64,000 bases of DNA from assembly GCA_028705495.1 (NCBI GenBank), contig JAQWDK010000001.1:248970-312969 (forward strand), read 5' to 3'. Both the position numbers and the translations under genes were made by a program. The number at the start of each line of letters is the position of its first letter. Position 1 is the first letter of the stretch. The stretch is from Eubacteriales bacterium. GTDB taxonomy: Bacteria > Bacillota > Clostridia > Oscillospirales > CAG-382. The notes beneath the pieces were generated by a model that was not told the DNA's origin, did not search any database, and was given only the letters and a program-made list of their open reading frames with translations. This document shows positions 54,964 through 63,565 of this stretch, piece by piece.

Positions 54964-55803
54964 TTAGTTTTCCTCCATTTTTTCTAATATTTTTGCAACC
55001 GGCTCAAGCCAATTGCCATCGAAAAGTTCTATCATGCCCTTGTCACAGGCGGCTGAAATCTTGGGGTCGATAGGTAATTTAGCAAGAACCTTTAAATTGT
55101 GTTTATCAGCAATTTCTTCAATGTGGCTTTCTCCAAATATCTGATAGTCCTTGCCGTTATCAGGACATTTAAAATAGGACATATTTTCTACCAGACCGAT
55201 AATGGGGATATTCATCATCTCAGCCATCTTAACAGCTTTTGAAACAATCATGGATACAAGCTCCTGCGGGGACGTCACAACGATAATCCCATCAACAGCA
55301 ATGGATTGAAATACCGTAAGGGGAACATCGCCGGTTCCCGGTGGCATATCGATGAACATAAAATCCACATCGCTCCAGATTACATCTGTCCAAAACTGCT
55401 TTACTGTGCCAGCAATAATTGGCCCTCTCCAGACAACCGGGTCAGTGTCGTTTTCTAAAAGCAAATTAACAGACATAATATCAATGCCAGTCTTCGTTTT
55501 AACGGGAAATAGGCCGAACTCACTACCTTTGGCTTTTTCCTTGATGCCAAAGGCTTTTGGGATAGAAGGCCCAGTAACATCCGCATCAAGAATGGCAGTA
55601 TGATAGTTCATCCTATTCATGGTAACCGCAAGCATAGAGGTAACAAGTGACTTACCGACTCCCCCTTTGCCACTAACAACACCGATGACTTTTTTTACAC
55701 TGCTCATTTCGTGCAGTTTTTCGGAGAAGTCCGTTTTTTGTTCTTTTCTTTCTGCACAGTCCTCCGAACAACTACTACAGCTTTGATTGCAATTTTCGCT
55801 CAT
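54964..55803 (-). CDS. Mrp/ApbC-type Fe-S cluster carrier ATPase
   Basis: A 279-residue P-loop ATPase with GVVSGKGGVGKS (deviant Walker A), DADVTGPSIPKAFG, DMPPGTGDVPLT and VENMSYFKCPDN with its cluster-binding cysteine region. The N-terminal CNQSCSSCSEDC is an extra cysteine cluster as in some NBP35 proteins. It assembles and transfers Fe-S clusters. Within the cluster of MinD-like and NifX-like proteins it likely serves a specific metalloprotein. Confidence 0.92.
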   Translation of the reverse strand: MSENCNQSCSSCSEDCAERKEQKTDFSEKLHEMSSVKKVIGVVSGKGGVGKSLVTSMLAVTMNRMNYHTAILDADVTGPSIPKAFGIKEKAKGSEFGLFPVKTKTGIDIMSVNLLLENDTDPVVWRGPIIAGTVKQFWTDVIWSDVDFMFIDMPPGTGDVPLTVFQSIAVDGIIVVTSPQELVSMIVSKAVKMAEMMNIPIIGLVENMSYFKCPDNGKDYQIFGESHIEEIADKHNLKVLAKLPIDPKISAACDKGMIELFDGNWLEPVAKILEKMEEN

Positions 55804-55820
55804 AATCTTGCTCCTTTATT

Positions 55821-56642
55821 TTAGATTGTTATTTCACTGCCTGCCGACAGGTAATCGATGCTATCACCCATAACGGCTTTCAAGCTTTTATAAGGCTCGA
55901 TGCCCGTGCAATGACAGGTGTAAAACTTTGCTTTTGTACCGAGTAGGTATTTACCAATTCTATCTATCGTGTCAGCATTCTCGTTTTCGCCAGAGCGGCT
56001 GGAAAGATGAAATCCACCTATCACATAGTCGGGCATTCGCCCTTTAAGCGAGTGAAAATGTTCAAGAATATTTATAATGCCATTATGAGCGCAACCTGTT
56101 ATTAATAGGGCTTTCCCGTCTTCCTCTATCACGAGGTTTTGTTCATGGGCAAATGTATCATCTACCGTTTGCCCTTTACACTCCGTGAGCAAACCACAAT
56201 TTGATTTTGGACGTGGCTCTCTTTGGGCAATATTTGAGAATAGCTGGATTCCACTGCTGATAAATAATCGGTCTGACGTGGGAACAATTTGCGTGTTTTG
56301 CTTCAGGTTTTCATCAAGACCAATAAAATCTAATTTATCACTTGGGCGGATAGCATAGTGTTTCCCAAAAGCGAGTCGATGTAGAAATACCTCGGCTTTT
56401 GTGTTCTCTTCAAAAAAAGTTTTTAGCCCTACGCCATGATCATAGTGCCCATGCGAAACCACAAGAAAGTCAACATCAGCAATATTTACACCGAGCTTTT
56501 TTGCATTTTGAAGAAACAGCTCGCTTGCACCAACATCAAACAATATTTTATATTTCTTTGTTTCTATATACAGGCTAAGGCCGTGCTCACTGCCAAAGTC
56601 TTTTGATATCGAGGTGTTTTCAACCAAAGTTTTAATAAGCAT
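55821..56642 (-). CDS. metallo-beta-lactamase-fold hydrolase
   Basis: About 273 residues. VVSHGHYDHGVGLK gives the HxHxDH metal site; ITGCAHNGIINILEHF and GGFHLSSR supply the others. This layout resembles the group annotated as dihydropterin-ribofuranosyl-aminobenzene phosphate synthase-like, common next to MinD-ferredoxin ATPases. I start at 56642, after GGTGG, because the upstream in-frame ATG overlaps the preceding gene by 20 bases. Confidence 0.85.
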   Translation of the reverse strand: MLIKTLVENTSISKDFGSEHGLSLYIETKKYKILFDVGASELFLQNAKKLGVNIADVDFLVVSHGHYDHGVGLKTFFEENTKAEVFLHRLAFGKHYAIRPSDKLDFIGLDENLKQNTQIVPTSDRLFISSGIQLFSNIAQREPRPKSNCGLLTECKGQTVDDTFAHEQNLVIEEDGKALLITGCAHNGIINILEHFHSLKGRMPDYVIGGFHLSSRSGENENADTIDRIGKYLLGTKAKFYTCHCTGIEPYKSLKAVMGDSIDYLSAGSEITI

Positions 56643-56646
56643 GACT

Positions 56647-57522
56647 TTAGCCACCACCCTTTTCAAAGAGTAGATTCATTGTCTTGTGATAAACCTCTTT
56701 AACCGCCGTCCCTGATGTGCAGTCTATGTCTACAATGGTTTGACCATTATTAATAGCTTTAACTGCGTTAGAGTCAAAGGGTATACTGCCGATAAAAGGT
56801 AGTCCTTGTATTTCGCAAAACTCTTTAATCTTTTCTGTGTTCTCAATGTTGGTATCGTATTTGTTGATACATACCGCTGTCTTTGTCCCGAATTTTGCCG
56901 CAGTTGTTATAATGCGCTCCATATCGCTGATACCTGATATGGAAGGTTCTGCGACTATCAAAACCATATCCACACCGCTAAGTGATGCGATGACAGGACA
57001 GCCTATTCCGGGAGATCCATCAATAATGGCCAGATCAGCATCAATTGCCGCCGACTTCATTTGCTTTTTTACCTCGGTGACTAGCATTCCGGAGGTTCCG
57101 CTGCCCATTTTGAGCTGTGCGGTTGAAAACACTTTTTCTTTATCAGAATATAGCATCAATTCTCCGGCCACTGCTGGCATCATAGTTATCGCTTCCACAG
57201 GACAAACATACTCGCAAACGCCGCAGCCTTCACATGCAAAAGGATCAACCTTATAGTGCGGCTCTGCTTTGATCGCATCAAACCGACAGTTTTGTCTGCA
57301 CTGATCGCATTCAATGCATAGCTCCAGATTTATCTCCGCTTTTGGCAGGCCATAATAATTTGTTTTTTTCGGTTGGGAATTCCACCCGGTTATAAGGTGC
57401 AGGTTAGGCGCATCCACATCACAATCCGCATATGCCTTGGCGTCAGCAAGCTTAATAAATGCACTTGCTATTGTGGTCTTTCCGGTGCCGCCTTTTCCGC
57501 TAAGGATTAGTAGTTGTTTCAT
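56647..57522 (-). CDS. MinD-type ATPase with inserted 2x4Fe-4S ferredoxin domain (copy B)
   Basis: A 291-residue P-loop NTPase: SGKGGTGKTT (residues 8-17), then an inserted ferredoxin (CIECDQCRQNC and CEGCGVCEYVCP at about 72-118), then the remaining NTPase fold with DGSPGIGCPVIASL and VAEPSISGISDMERI. Such CooC/MinD-ferredoxin proteins pair with a sister copy, here encoded directly upstream and overlapping by 23 bases. Function probably in cluster insertion or electron transfer; not established. Confidence 0.92.
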   Translation of the reverse strand: MKQLLILSGKGGTGKTTIASAFIKLADAKAYADCDVDAPNLHLITGWNSQPKKTNYYGLPKAEINLELCIECDQCRQNCRFDAIKAEPHYKVDPFACEGCGVCEYVCPVEAITMMPAVAGELMLYSDKEKVFSTAQLKMGSGTSGMLVTEVKKQMKSAAIDADLAIIDGSPGIGCPVIASLSGVDMVLIVAEPSISGISDMERIITTAAKFGTKTAVCINKYDTNIENTEKIKEFCEIQGLPFIGSIPFDSNAVKAINNGQTIVDIDCTSGTAVKEVYHKTMNLLFEKGGG

Positions 57523-58357
57523 GCTGCACCTCCTTTGTCACTGTGTCAAGCAGAGAAAAAAACAGTTCTCGGTACTTTTCATTTTTATTAACGGCGATTT
57601 CCGCATTTGAGTTCAAGGTTCCAAGTTCATTGTCAAATGGAATCCTGCCTAAAATCTTAATATTTTTTTCTAAACAAAACTTCTCAGCAGGATTTTCTCC
57701 TTCCAAGCATTTGTTAAGAACCACCCCGAAAGGCCTATTAAATAACTTGACCAGTTCGTATACCATATTAAGGTTATGGACACCAAACAATGTCGGCTCA
57801 GCTACCAATACACAATAGTCCGCATCTTTGATGCTTTCCATTACAATACAGGCGCTTCCTGGAGGACAGTCGATAAATGTCTGCTTATTTACTTCCGAGT
57901 TTTCCTCAAGTAGTTTTTTTATGATAGGAATGCCCGTAGCTTCGCCGATGTTCAATATTCCTGTCCATACCGTTACTTCGTCGGAACCCCCTTTTTGTAC
58001 TTTGCCAATAACCTTTGCTTTCTCTGTTAGTGCCTTTTCAGGACAAACCAAGATACAGCCACCGCAGGAATGACAAACCTCGTCAAAGACAATCAGTTTG
58101 TTTTTAATATAGGCAAGGGCGTTAAATTTGCAAAAATCAACGCATTTACGGCATCCATTGCACAATTCATTTTCCACTGTTGGGATCTTTACTGATATTT
58201 CTTCCACCTGAACCCCTTCAGGCTTAAAAAACAGATGTCCATTCGGCTCCTCTACATCACAGTCAATATATGTGGATGCTTTCGCTGCCGCAGCTAAATT
58301 CACCGATACCAGTGTTTTCCCTGTGCCGCCCTTGCCGCTTAGCACAGCTATTCTCAT
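57500..58357 (-). CDS. MinD-type ATPase with inserted 2x4Fe-4S ferredoxin domain (copy A)
   Basis: A 285-residue paralogue of the next gene: LSGKGGTGKTLVS near the N-terminus, ferredoxin insert CNGCRKCVDFCKF and CHSCGGCILVCP, DCPPGSACIVMESI and VAEPTLFGVHNL. The start at 58357 has GGGGG 8 nt upstream. It follows the NifX-like gene and overlaps the sister gene, so the pair probably forms a heterodimer. Confidence 0.92.
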   Translation of the reverse strand: MRIAVLSGKGGTGKTLVSVNLAAAAKASTYIDCDVEEPNGHLFFKPEGVQVEEISVKIPTVENELCNGCRKCVDFCKFNALAYIKNKLIVFDEVCHSCGGCILVCPEKALTEKAKVIGKVQKGGSDEVTVWTGILNIGEATGIPIIKKLLEENSEVNKQTFIDCPPGSACIVMESIKDADYCVLVAEPTLFGVHNLNMVYELVKLFNRPFGVVLNKCLEGENPAEKFCLEKNIKILGRIPFDNELGTLNSNAEIAVNKNEKYRELFFSLLDTVTKEVQHETTTNP

Positions 58358-58358
58358 A

Positions 58359-58727
58359 TTAATTGCCCCCGTGTCCATGAAATCCGGCATGAATTTCATC
58401 CAGCAAAGGTAATTTCCCATCGATAAAAGCATCAATATTATCTTTGGCTGAACCGGTTATCGTTTTATAAATTTTTATTTCAGCGGGTTTTAGCACTTCA
58501 GCAGCATTTTCTCCTAAGCGGGGAGTGAGTAAAACATCTGCTTTGTTATCAACTATTATTTGTGCAGCTTTAATCCCAGCGCCACCTGTGCTTGCCGCCG
58601 CACCGTTGTCAATAAATATACTGTCCTTCGTTTCTACATCATAAATAAGAAAATAGGGAGTACGTCCAAATGATACACATACATTCGACTCCAAGGTTTT
58701 CTCATCTACCGGAATTGCTATTTTCAT
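58359..58727 (-). CDS. NifX-like cofactor-binding protein
   Basis: A 122-residue protein with the same fold as the one at 54603: [55 protein letters not shown] and a histidine-glycine tail HAGFHGHGGN. It overlaps the NifU-like gene by 26 bases. Probably a metal-cluster carrier. Confidence 0.88.
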   Translation of the reverse strand: MKIAIPVDEKTLESNVCVSFGRTPYFLIYDVETKDSIFIDNGAAASTGGAGIKAAQIIVDNKADVLLTPRLGENAAEVLKPAEIKIYKTITGSAKDNIDAFIDGKLPLLDEIHAGFHGHGGN

Positions 58728-59112
58728 AAAAATCCTCCGTTCTGTTTTTGTTTAAACAATTCTCAATTGCGCTGCGTAGCGCACTCACACCTAAATTTGA
58801 GCAATGAACCTTATTTTCAGGAAGGCCATCTAAAGCCTGGATAATATCTTCTTCCGTAATATTCAATGCTTCCTCTAAGGTTTTACCCTTTGCTAATACC
58901 GACGTCATACTGGATGTTGCAATTGAAGCACAGCACCCAAACACAAGATAGCTGATTTCTTCTATGCGGTTATCTTTCACCTTTAAATAAACGGTCAGAT
59001 AATCTCCGCAGGAAGGATCACCGTAGCTTCCTTCAGCATTTGCATCCGGCATACTATGGGCATTTTGTGGGCACATAAAATGCTCAATTACTTTTTCTGA
59101 ATATATAATCAA
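58702..59112 (-). CDS. NifU/IscU-like scaffold protein
   Basis: A 136-residue protein with the NifU N-terminal fold: [20 protein letters not shown], then [27 protein letters not shown] and [15 protein letters not shown]. The three cluster-ligand cysteines are present (SCGD, FGCCA, VHC). It would provide Fe-S clusters to the other members of this operon. Its start overlaps the DUF134 stop by 4 bases. Confidence 0.92.
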   Translation of the reverse strand: MIIYSEKVIEHFMCPQNAHSMPDANAEGSYGDPSCGDYLTVYLKVKDNRIEEISYLVFGCCASIATSSMTSVLAKGKTLEEALNITEEDIIQALDGLPENKVHCSNLGVSALRSAIENCLNKNRTEDFYENSNSGR

Positions 59113-59492
59113 CCACCTCGGTCCTCATCATCTGTAAAACATCTGCCACGCCTATGCCTATGGCAGCCACGGCCACAACCATTCCCTAATCCTTCACAAA
59201 GCCGGTATTCGCCACCTTCAATCGACAGCACCTTTCCATTTACTAAAGATTCAGCCAACTTTTTTCTGGCCTCGATATAAATACCTTGAACGGTGCTACG
59301 AGCAATATTCATTTGCTTGGCGCACTCTTCTTGAGTGAAGCCTTCCAAATCGATAAGCCTTATAGTTTCATACTCGTCTACAGTCATGTTTACATGGTTT
59401 TTTACGTCGGCAGACGAATCAAGATCAAGAGGCCCAAATCTATTGCTTTCAGGTAAACAGCAAACTTTTCTCCACTTCATCGGTCTCGCCAT
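59109..59492 (-). CDS. DUF134 sigma-like HTH regulator
   Basis: A 127-residue DUF134 protein: [20 protein letters not shown], then [20 protein letters not shown] and [20 protein letters not shown], a sigma-70 region 4-like HTH. The tail [20 protein letters not shown] is rich in Cys and His. Members of this family sit beside NifX/Mrp/MinD genes and may sense metal. It could bind the repeats in the 59856-59910 promoter. Confidence 0.9.
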   Translation of the reverse strand: MARPMKWRKVCCLPESNRFGPLDLDSSADVKNHVNMTVDEYETIRLIDLEGFTQEECAKQMNIARSTVQGIYIEARKKLAESLVNGKVLSIEGGEYRLCEGLGNGCGRGCHRHRRGRCFTDDEDRGG

Positions 59493-59518
59493 AATTTATC
59501 ACCTCCATCCTAATCAGA

Positions 59519-59545
59519 AATAACCAGAGCGTCCTCCGGTTATCC
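59519..59545 (-). terminator. hairpin between DUF5320 and DUF134 genes
   Basis: AATAACCAGAG and CTCCGGTTAT (about 59519-59543) form an imperfect stem. The minus-strand tail TTCTGATT is only weakly T-rich, so it may reduce rather than stop transcription into the downstream operon. Confidence 0.4.
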
Positions 59546-59555
59546 CTGATGACCA

Positions 59556-59837
59556 TTATAGGTTCTCTAATTGCTTATCAATAACTTCGAGTCGATCTTG
59601 CAATATGGTTTTCTGTTCATTCAGCAGCTCTTTTTGTGTTTTTGAGGAGGTCTGGTTAAATGCAAAACCTCTACCAAAACCACGACCGAAACCGCGTCTG
59701 CAAGCAAGTCCAAGACCTAATCCCATCATTCCGAGACCAGCTCCGTACTTTGCTGCATTAACACCTGTGCAAAGCCCTAATCCTCTTCCAGTCATTGATC
59801 CCGCACCCATTGGGCCGGTTCCATCCCTTCTTGGCAT
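59556..59837 (-). CDS. DUF5320 small glycine-rich protein
   Basis: A 93-residue protein starting MPRRDGTGPMGAGSMTGRGL, then a glycine/arginine tract (GRGFGRGFGRGF) and a C-terminal coiled coil (LNEQKTILQDRLEVIDKQLE). This is the DUF5320 pattern, regularly found with NifX/MinD/DUF134 genes. The ATG at 59837 follows AGGAGGTG. Role unknown. Confidence 0.88.
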   Translation of the reverse strand: MPRRDGTGPMGAGSMTGRGLGLCTGVNAAKYGAGLGMMGLGLGLACRRGFGRGFGRGFAFNQTSSKTQKELLNEQKTILQDRLEVIDKQLENL

Positions 59838-59855
59838 ACTTTTCACCTCCTTATG

Positions 59856-59910
59856 GTTTGTGGCATATACCATTTATTCTTATTATACCCTCGTTTATGG
59901 CATATGTCAA
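59856..59910 (-). promoter_or_regulatory. consensus promoter with duplicated operator-like element
   Basis: On the minus strand TTGACA (59905-59910) and TATAAT (59882-59887) are perfect and 17 nt apart. GTTTATGGCATAT (59893-59905) overlaps the -35 and spacer, and GTTTGTGGCATAT (59856-59868), 12 of 13 identical, lies 37 bp away past the start of transcription. This arrangement fits a repressor site, perhaps for DUF134. Confidence 0.75.
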
Positions 59911-60024
59911 TAACTTTTGAGTAATTTCATAAAAAATTTAAAAAGACTGCCCGCCAGGCAATTTAAGCCTTGGGTGGCAGTCAATAAAAATATAAAATGG
60001 GGTGGGGTTTATCCTTTTCTATTG

Positions 60025-60834
60025 TTAACCCATTATTTCCACACCACTTTTGAAACGGAACATGATTCTACCATCACGGTTCACCGTTGCAGTATCGAGG
60101 AGTGTTATCCAAAGGCGCTCAGTCCATTCGGCAACCACTAAAGGTTGCTGTTTCAACGTTTTGGTGAACGCCTTCAGTTCCTTGCCCTTACGCACCCTTT
60201 TTGTCTTTTCAGCCTCAAGAGCGGTGTAGCGTTCTAACGCATCATTGTAGCGCTTCTCAATCCGCTCGGTTTCAGTGGCATAATCTGCCTGTGATTGAGC
60301 AATCGACGCATTCTTCTTTATATGAACCTGCATGAGCCCCGCAATCACCGTCATTTCATCTTGTGCCTGTTGCATTCCGGCATCTAATTCTTATGTAGTG
60401 CAAAGGGTCTGGCGAATAAGTTCACAGTCTGCAATAACGTTTTCTCTGTTGCCCATAAGCTCGTTGTAGGCGGTTAGGAATCGTTCCTTAATCTCGTCCT
60501 CGGTGAGCCTGGGCGTGGTGCATTTGATTTCATTCTTGAATTTCCGGTTGCATTGAAAAATAACCGTGCGGTACTCGTCAGTGGAGTGCCAAACCTTACG
60601 ACCATAGAACCCCCCGCAATCACCACAGATGAGCTTGCTGTGAAAAGCTTTGTCACTGTAAGCTCTTCCGAGTTCCTTGCGCCGTGCCATTTCGTCTTGT
60701 ACCATATCAAATTCCTCTGGCGAAATAATCGCTTCATGAGACCCTTCCACATAATATTGTGGCACCTCGCCGTTGTTCTCCCGTAGTTCTTTTGTCAAGA
60801 AATCTACTGTGAAACGTTTTTGTGCTGTGACCAA
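60025..60834 (-). pseudogene. serine recombinase remnant, N-terminus lost and one internal stop
   Basis: The frame begins inside the recombinase domain (KELRENNGEVPQYYVEGSHE, then EEFDMVQDEMARRKELGRAY), continues through a zinc ribbon (LICGDCGGFYGRKVW, FQCNRKF, KCTTPRL) to TAA at 60391-60393, and then goes on in the same frame (ELDAGMQQAQDEMTVIAGLM) to the true end, FRFKSGVEIMG. The catalytic serine domain is absent. The missing N-terminus and the nonsense codon make it inactive. Confidence 0.85.
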
Positions 60835-60862
60835 AGCGTCAATACAATTTTATTTTTCATCG

Positions 60863-60918
60863 GTTAGGGTATTCAAATTTTGCGTTAGGGTATTCAAAAT
60901 TACACAGGGGTATTCAAA
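60863..60918. repeat. three direct repeats GTTAGGGTATTCAAA
   Basis: Copies lie at 60863-60877, 60884-60898 (identical) and 60904-60918 (ACAGGGGTATTCAAA), 20-21 bp apart, about two helical turns. An inverted copy TTTGAATACCCTAA lies at 63449-63462, so the intact recombinase is bracketed by them. Likely protein-binding sites of the mobile element. Confidence 0.7.
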
Positions 60919-61384
60919 TCGCGAAAAACGCCCGTACTGCGGGGCTTTTAGGCAATATCGATTTCTCCAGCGCCAGGGTAAAGCGGTTGGGTCTGGCGAC
61001 CCTGGATGCCAATGTGATTTGCTGGATGCTCTCCGAGACCGCGAAGTTGCCTGGACGGAGTTTCGCGCCTGGTTTGAGTGTGACTATGAAATCAGTCTCC
61101 AAGCCAGTCAAATATCAACGAATATTTGTAGCCGAGGCTCGGTGGCGGTTAGGCAGAAATCAAGCTTTAATTATCGAGTGTGACTATGAAGAGAAGAATC
61201 GAACACAACGGAATCTGGGAAATTATATCTTTTTGAAATCCGAAGACGCGCTCTCCATATTCCAGAAAAAAGGACTCTCTGAAACAGATTTCCCCATAAG
61301 GCAGTCCTCTAATACCGGAGAAATGGTAATCGTATTGACGTCAATTAACATCGGTTCACCAACACAGATGCTGTTCCGTAGGTA
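60919..61384 (+). pseudogene. possible gene broken by a 100-bp duplication-insertion
   Basis: Two plus-strand frames seem to be one. The first ends ...REVAWTEFRAWFECDYE and the second continues ECDYEEKNRTQRNLGNYIFL, then KSEDALSIFQKKGLSETDFP to the stop at about 61384. They share the 15-nt GAGTGTGACTATGAA at 61076-61090 and 61176-61190, exactly 100 bp apart, which shifts the frame by one. The GC content of 60930-61080 is higher than its surroundings. No start codon is supported and the family is unknown. Confidence 0.35.
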
Positions 61385-61463
61385 AATATCGTAACCATCC
61401 GCATCAAACTCTTTTTGTATACCATTTGGTTGCTTACTTCAATGATGTAAATATAAATATAAA

Positions 61464-61504
61464 AGCCAAGGATGCAAAATCTCAACAACTTTGCATCCTT
61501 GGCT
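61464..61504 (-). terminator. 15-bp stem terminator of the recombinase gene
   Basis: AGCCAAGGATGCAAA (61464-61478) and its exact complement (61490-61504) enclose an 11-nt loop; the minus-strand tail is TTTATATTTATATTTAC. It lies 34 bp past the recombinase stop. Confidence 0.85.
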
Positions 61505-61537
61505 ATACCACTTTTGCAACCTTGCAATCATGCAGCC

Positions 61538-62926
61538 TTAAATAGACAGGCGTATCCCAGAAAGGAAAACCGCGGTTAGCTTGCCGTCCAGTTGAAGCTC
61601 CATGTGGTCGAGCACCCTCAATGAGAGCGGATAGTCGAACTCGGCCAGTTTGCCGGCCTCGTCCATCAGCCGGAGCATTTCGGACGCATGGTAACGTGTT
61701 AGTAGGTTGCCGTCCTTATCTGCTATTTTCTTTAGTCTTGGCTCATATTGCTGCCGTTTGCTGATGATGAGATTCCATGACTGGACAAACACCTGTGCAG
61801 GCCTCTCCAAAGGGATACGGGAATCATCGTGTGGGATATCATCTAGTTTCGTCATCCGAGTCACCTTAGTTGAGCATCGCCACCATGTTTTGAATGAACC
61901 GCCGCTCTTGAATGAGCTGTGTACTACCGTCCTTCCACAGACACCACAGAAAATTCTGCCTGTGAACGGATGTTCCGGGGAAGGTTGTCCGTAGAACTGT
62001 TTCACTCTTCTCGCGTATTCAAGTTGTGTTATCTCCCACTGCTTTTTATCGATTATAGCAGGAATGGCATCCCTGAGAAGATACTGTGGAAGTTCTCCGC
62101 GATTCTGTTTGCAACGGCACAGTGCGCCCGGGCTGAAGGTTTTCTGGAACAATACATCTCCACAATATTTTTCATTCTGTAGGATATTGATTACGGTTTT
62201 GTTATGCCACTTCGCGCCTTTGCGGTGTGTGGGGACGCCGTCTTCATTCAGGTGGTTGGATATTTGCTGAGTGTTGACCCCTGTCATGAATTCATAATAA
62301 ATTCTCCGTACAACGGGAGCCTCGTCTTCGCGGATGAATATTTCGCCTGTAACGGTGTTTCTGTCAAGCCCATAAACATTATGCATTGGTAGACTATCGG
62401 TGTTACCTTCAGCGTACCGTTTACGAAATCCCCACGCGATGTTTTCTGACATGGTTTCAGCCTCTGATTCAGCAAACGCCGCCATAAGGGTAAGCAGCAG
62501 TTCTCCGTCCGGACTGATGGAATGCAGATTCTCTTTTTCAAAATACACATCGATTCCGAGTGTTTTAAGTTCACGGGTATAGGAAAGCGTGTCCACGGTG
62601 TTGCGACCGAACCTGGACACGCTCTTTGTTACAATGACATCTATTTTCCCGGCACGGCAGTCCTCAATCATTGCCATGAACTGCGGACGTTTCTTTGCCG
62701 AGGTGCCGGTTATGCCCTCATCAGCATACAATCTTACGAAGATTAAATCAGAGCGTTCTTCCACATATTTTAGATAATAATCCCTTTGCGCTTCGATGCT
62801 ATTTAACTGCTCGTCACTGCTTGTTGAAACTCTGGCGTAAATCGCCACACGGCGTTTTTGGTAAAGTGGTTCATATAGCTTTTCGACTTTTGGATAGACT
62901 TTGATTTTATGTATTATTTTTTTCAT
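61538..62926 (-). CDS. large serine recombinase (intact)
   Basis: A 462-residue resolvase/invertase-type recombinase. The catalytic serine is in AIYARVSTSSDEQ (about S36), YADEGITGTSAKKRPQFMAM and VTKSVSRFGRNTVDTLSYTR follow, then the recombinase domain (RRIYYEFMTGVNTQQISNHL) and a zinc ribbon (FCGVCGRTVVHSS...WWRCS). It matches the integrases of clostridial ICEs and phages. A small SHOCT-like gene precedes it by 9 bp. Nearby repeats (63181-63233, 60863-60918) probably bind it or a directionality factor. Confidence 0.93.
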   Translation of the reverse strand: MKKIIHKIKVYPKVEKLYEPLYQKRRVAIYARVSTSSDEQLNSIEAQRDYYLKYVEERSDLIFVRLYADEGITGTSAKKRPQFMAMIEDCRAGKIDVIVTKSVSRFGRNTVDTLSYTRELKTLGIDVYFEKENLHSISPDGELLLTLMAAFAESEAETMSENIAWGFRKRYAEGNTDSLPMHNVYGLDRNTVTGEIFIREDEAPVVRRIYYEFMTGVNTQQISNHLNEDGVPTHRKGAKWHNKTVINILQNEKYCGDVLFQKTFSPGALCRCKQNRGELPQYLLRDAIPAIIDKKQWEITQLEYARRVKQFYGQPSPEHPFTGRIFCGVCGRTVVHSSFKSGGSFKTWWRCSTKVTRMTKLDDIPHDDSRIPLERPAQVFVQSWNLIISKRQQYEPRLKKIADKDGNLLTRYHASEMLRLMDEAGKLAEFDYPLSLRVLDHMELQLDGKLTAVFLSGIRLSI

Positions 62927-62935
62927 TCCATGACC

Positions 62936-63094
62936 TCAATCCAAAATACCGATTAAGGGCTTAAGCTCGGCCTGTGCTTTTTTACGAATTTCCTCAGCCT
63001 CTTTAGCAGTAATCAAACCTTCTCTTTGCAAATTAATCAATAACAGTTTTATCAATTGATAATCCATCTCTTTTTCTGCGACATTCTTATCCAT
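62936..63094 (-). CDS. small SHOCT-like protein preceding the recombinase
   Basis: A 52-residue protein, MDKNVAEKEMDYQLIKLLLI, then LQREGLITAKEAEEIRKKA. The second half is the short amphipathic SHOCT-type motif. The ATG at 63094 follows GGAGGTCACGAAT; in-frame ATGs further up have no ribosome site. Often the first gene of a recombinase operon in these elements. Function unknown. Confidence 0.75.
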   Translation of the reverse strand: MDKNVAEKEMDYQLIKLLLINLQREGLITAKEAEEIRKKAQAELKPLIGILD

Positions 63095-63180
63095 ATTCGT
63101 GACCTCCTTCACAAGACCACTCATATGAATGCTCAAAAAAGCTGAAAAGTCAAGGCGTTAGTTGATAATTTCGCTTTTAT

Positions 63181-63233
63181 ACCCTCGCTAACGATTGATA
63201 CCTTCGCTAACGAAAGGAAACCCTCGCTAACGA
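63181..63233. repeat. three direct repeats ACCCTCGCTAACGA
   Basis: Copies at 63181-63194, 63200-63213 (one mismatch, ACCTTCGC) and 63220-63233, spaced 19-20 bp, lie upstream of the SHOCT-recombinase operon. Spacing matches about two turns of DNA, so one protein could bind all three on one face. Confidence 0.7.
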
Positions 63234-63250
63234 TTTGTCAGCAAGGGTGT

Positions 63251-63406
63251 GCATCGTATCACAAATATCAGCTTCTTTCAAACATTGACCGTAGCATTGA
63301 TACGATGCTGCGGTCAATCCTTTTATTATTCGTATCAAGAAAGCCTGCAATACAAGGGATTTGCCCCATAGGGTTATGCAAAATCCTTTGTGTTGCAGGC
63401 TTTTTC
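63251..63406 (+). ncRNA. intergenic structured region with competing hairpins and a terminator
   Basis: GCATCGTATC (63251-63260) is the complement of GATACGATGC (63299-63308). The latter is also part of a second stem, ATTGACCGTAGCAT (63284-63297) with ATGCTGCGGTCAAT (63305-63318), so the two cannot form together. A long terminator follows: AAGCCTGCAATACAA...GGATTT (63341-63362) with AAATCCTTTGTGTTGCAGGCTT (63381-63402) and T5. Candidate attenuator or small RNA on the plus strand; promoter not identified. Confidence 0.5.
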
Positions 63407-63565
63407 TGCGTCATGGGGCTTCTCGGGAGTTCTCGGCTCACGGGTGAATTTGAATACCCTAAGAAGAAAAATAAAATCGTTCTATGAAAAATAACGGAGT
63501 ACAAAGAAAAATAAAAGGGTTCAAAATGCTCTGCCTAAACACATTAATTAGAAGTGTATGTTGGT

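Noticed and set aside
60863..60918. Three regularly spaced direct repeats as a CRISPR array
   Set aside because: Repeat units are only ~15 bp with 5-6 bp between them, there are just three, and no cas genes are present.
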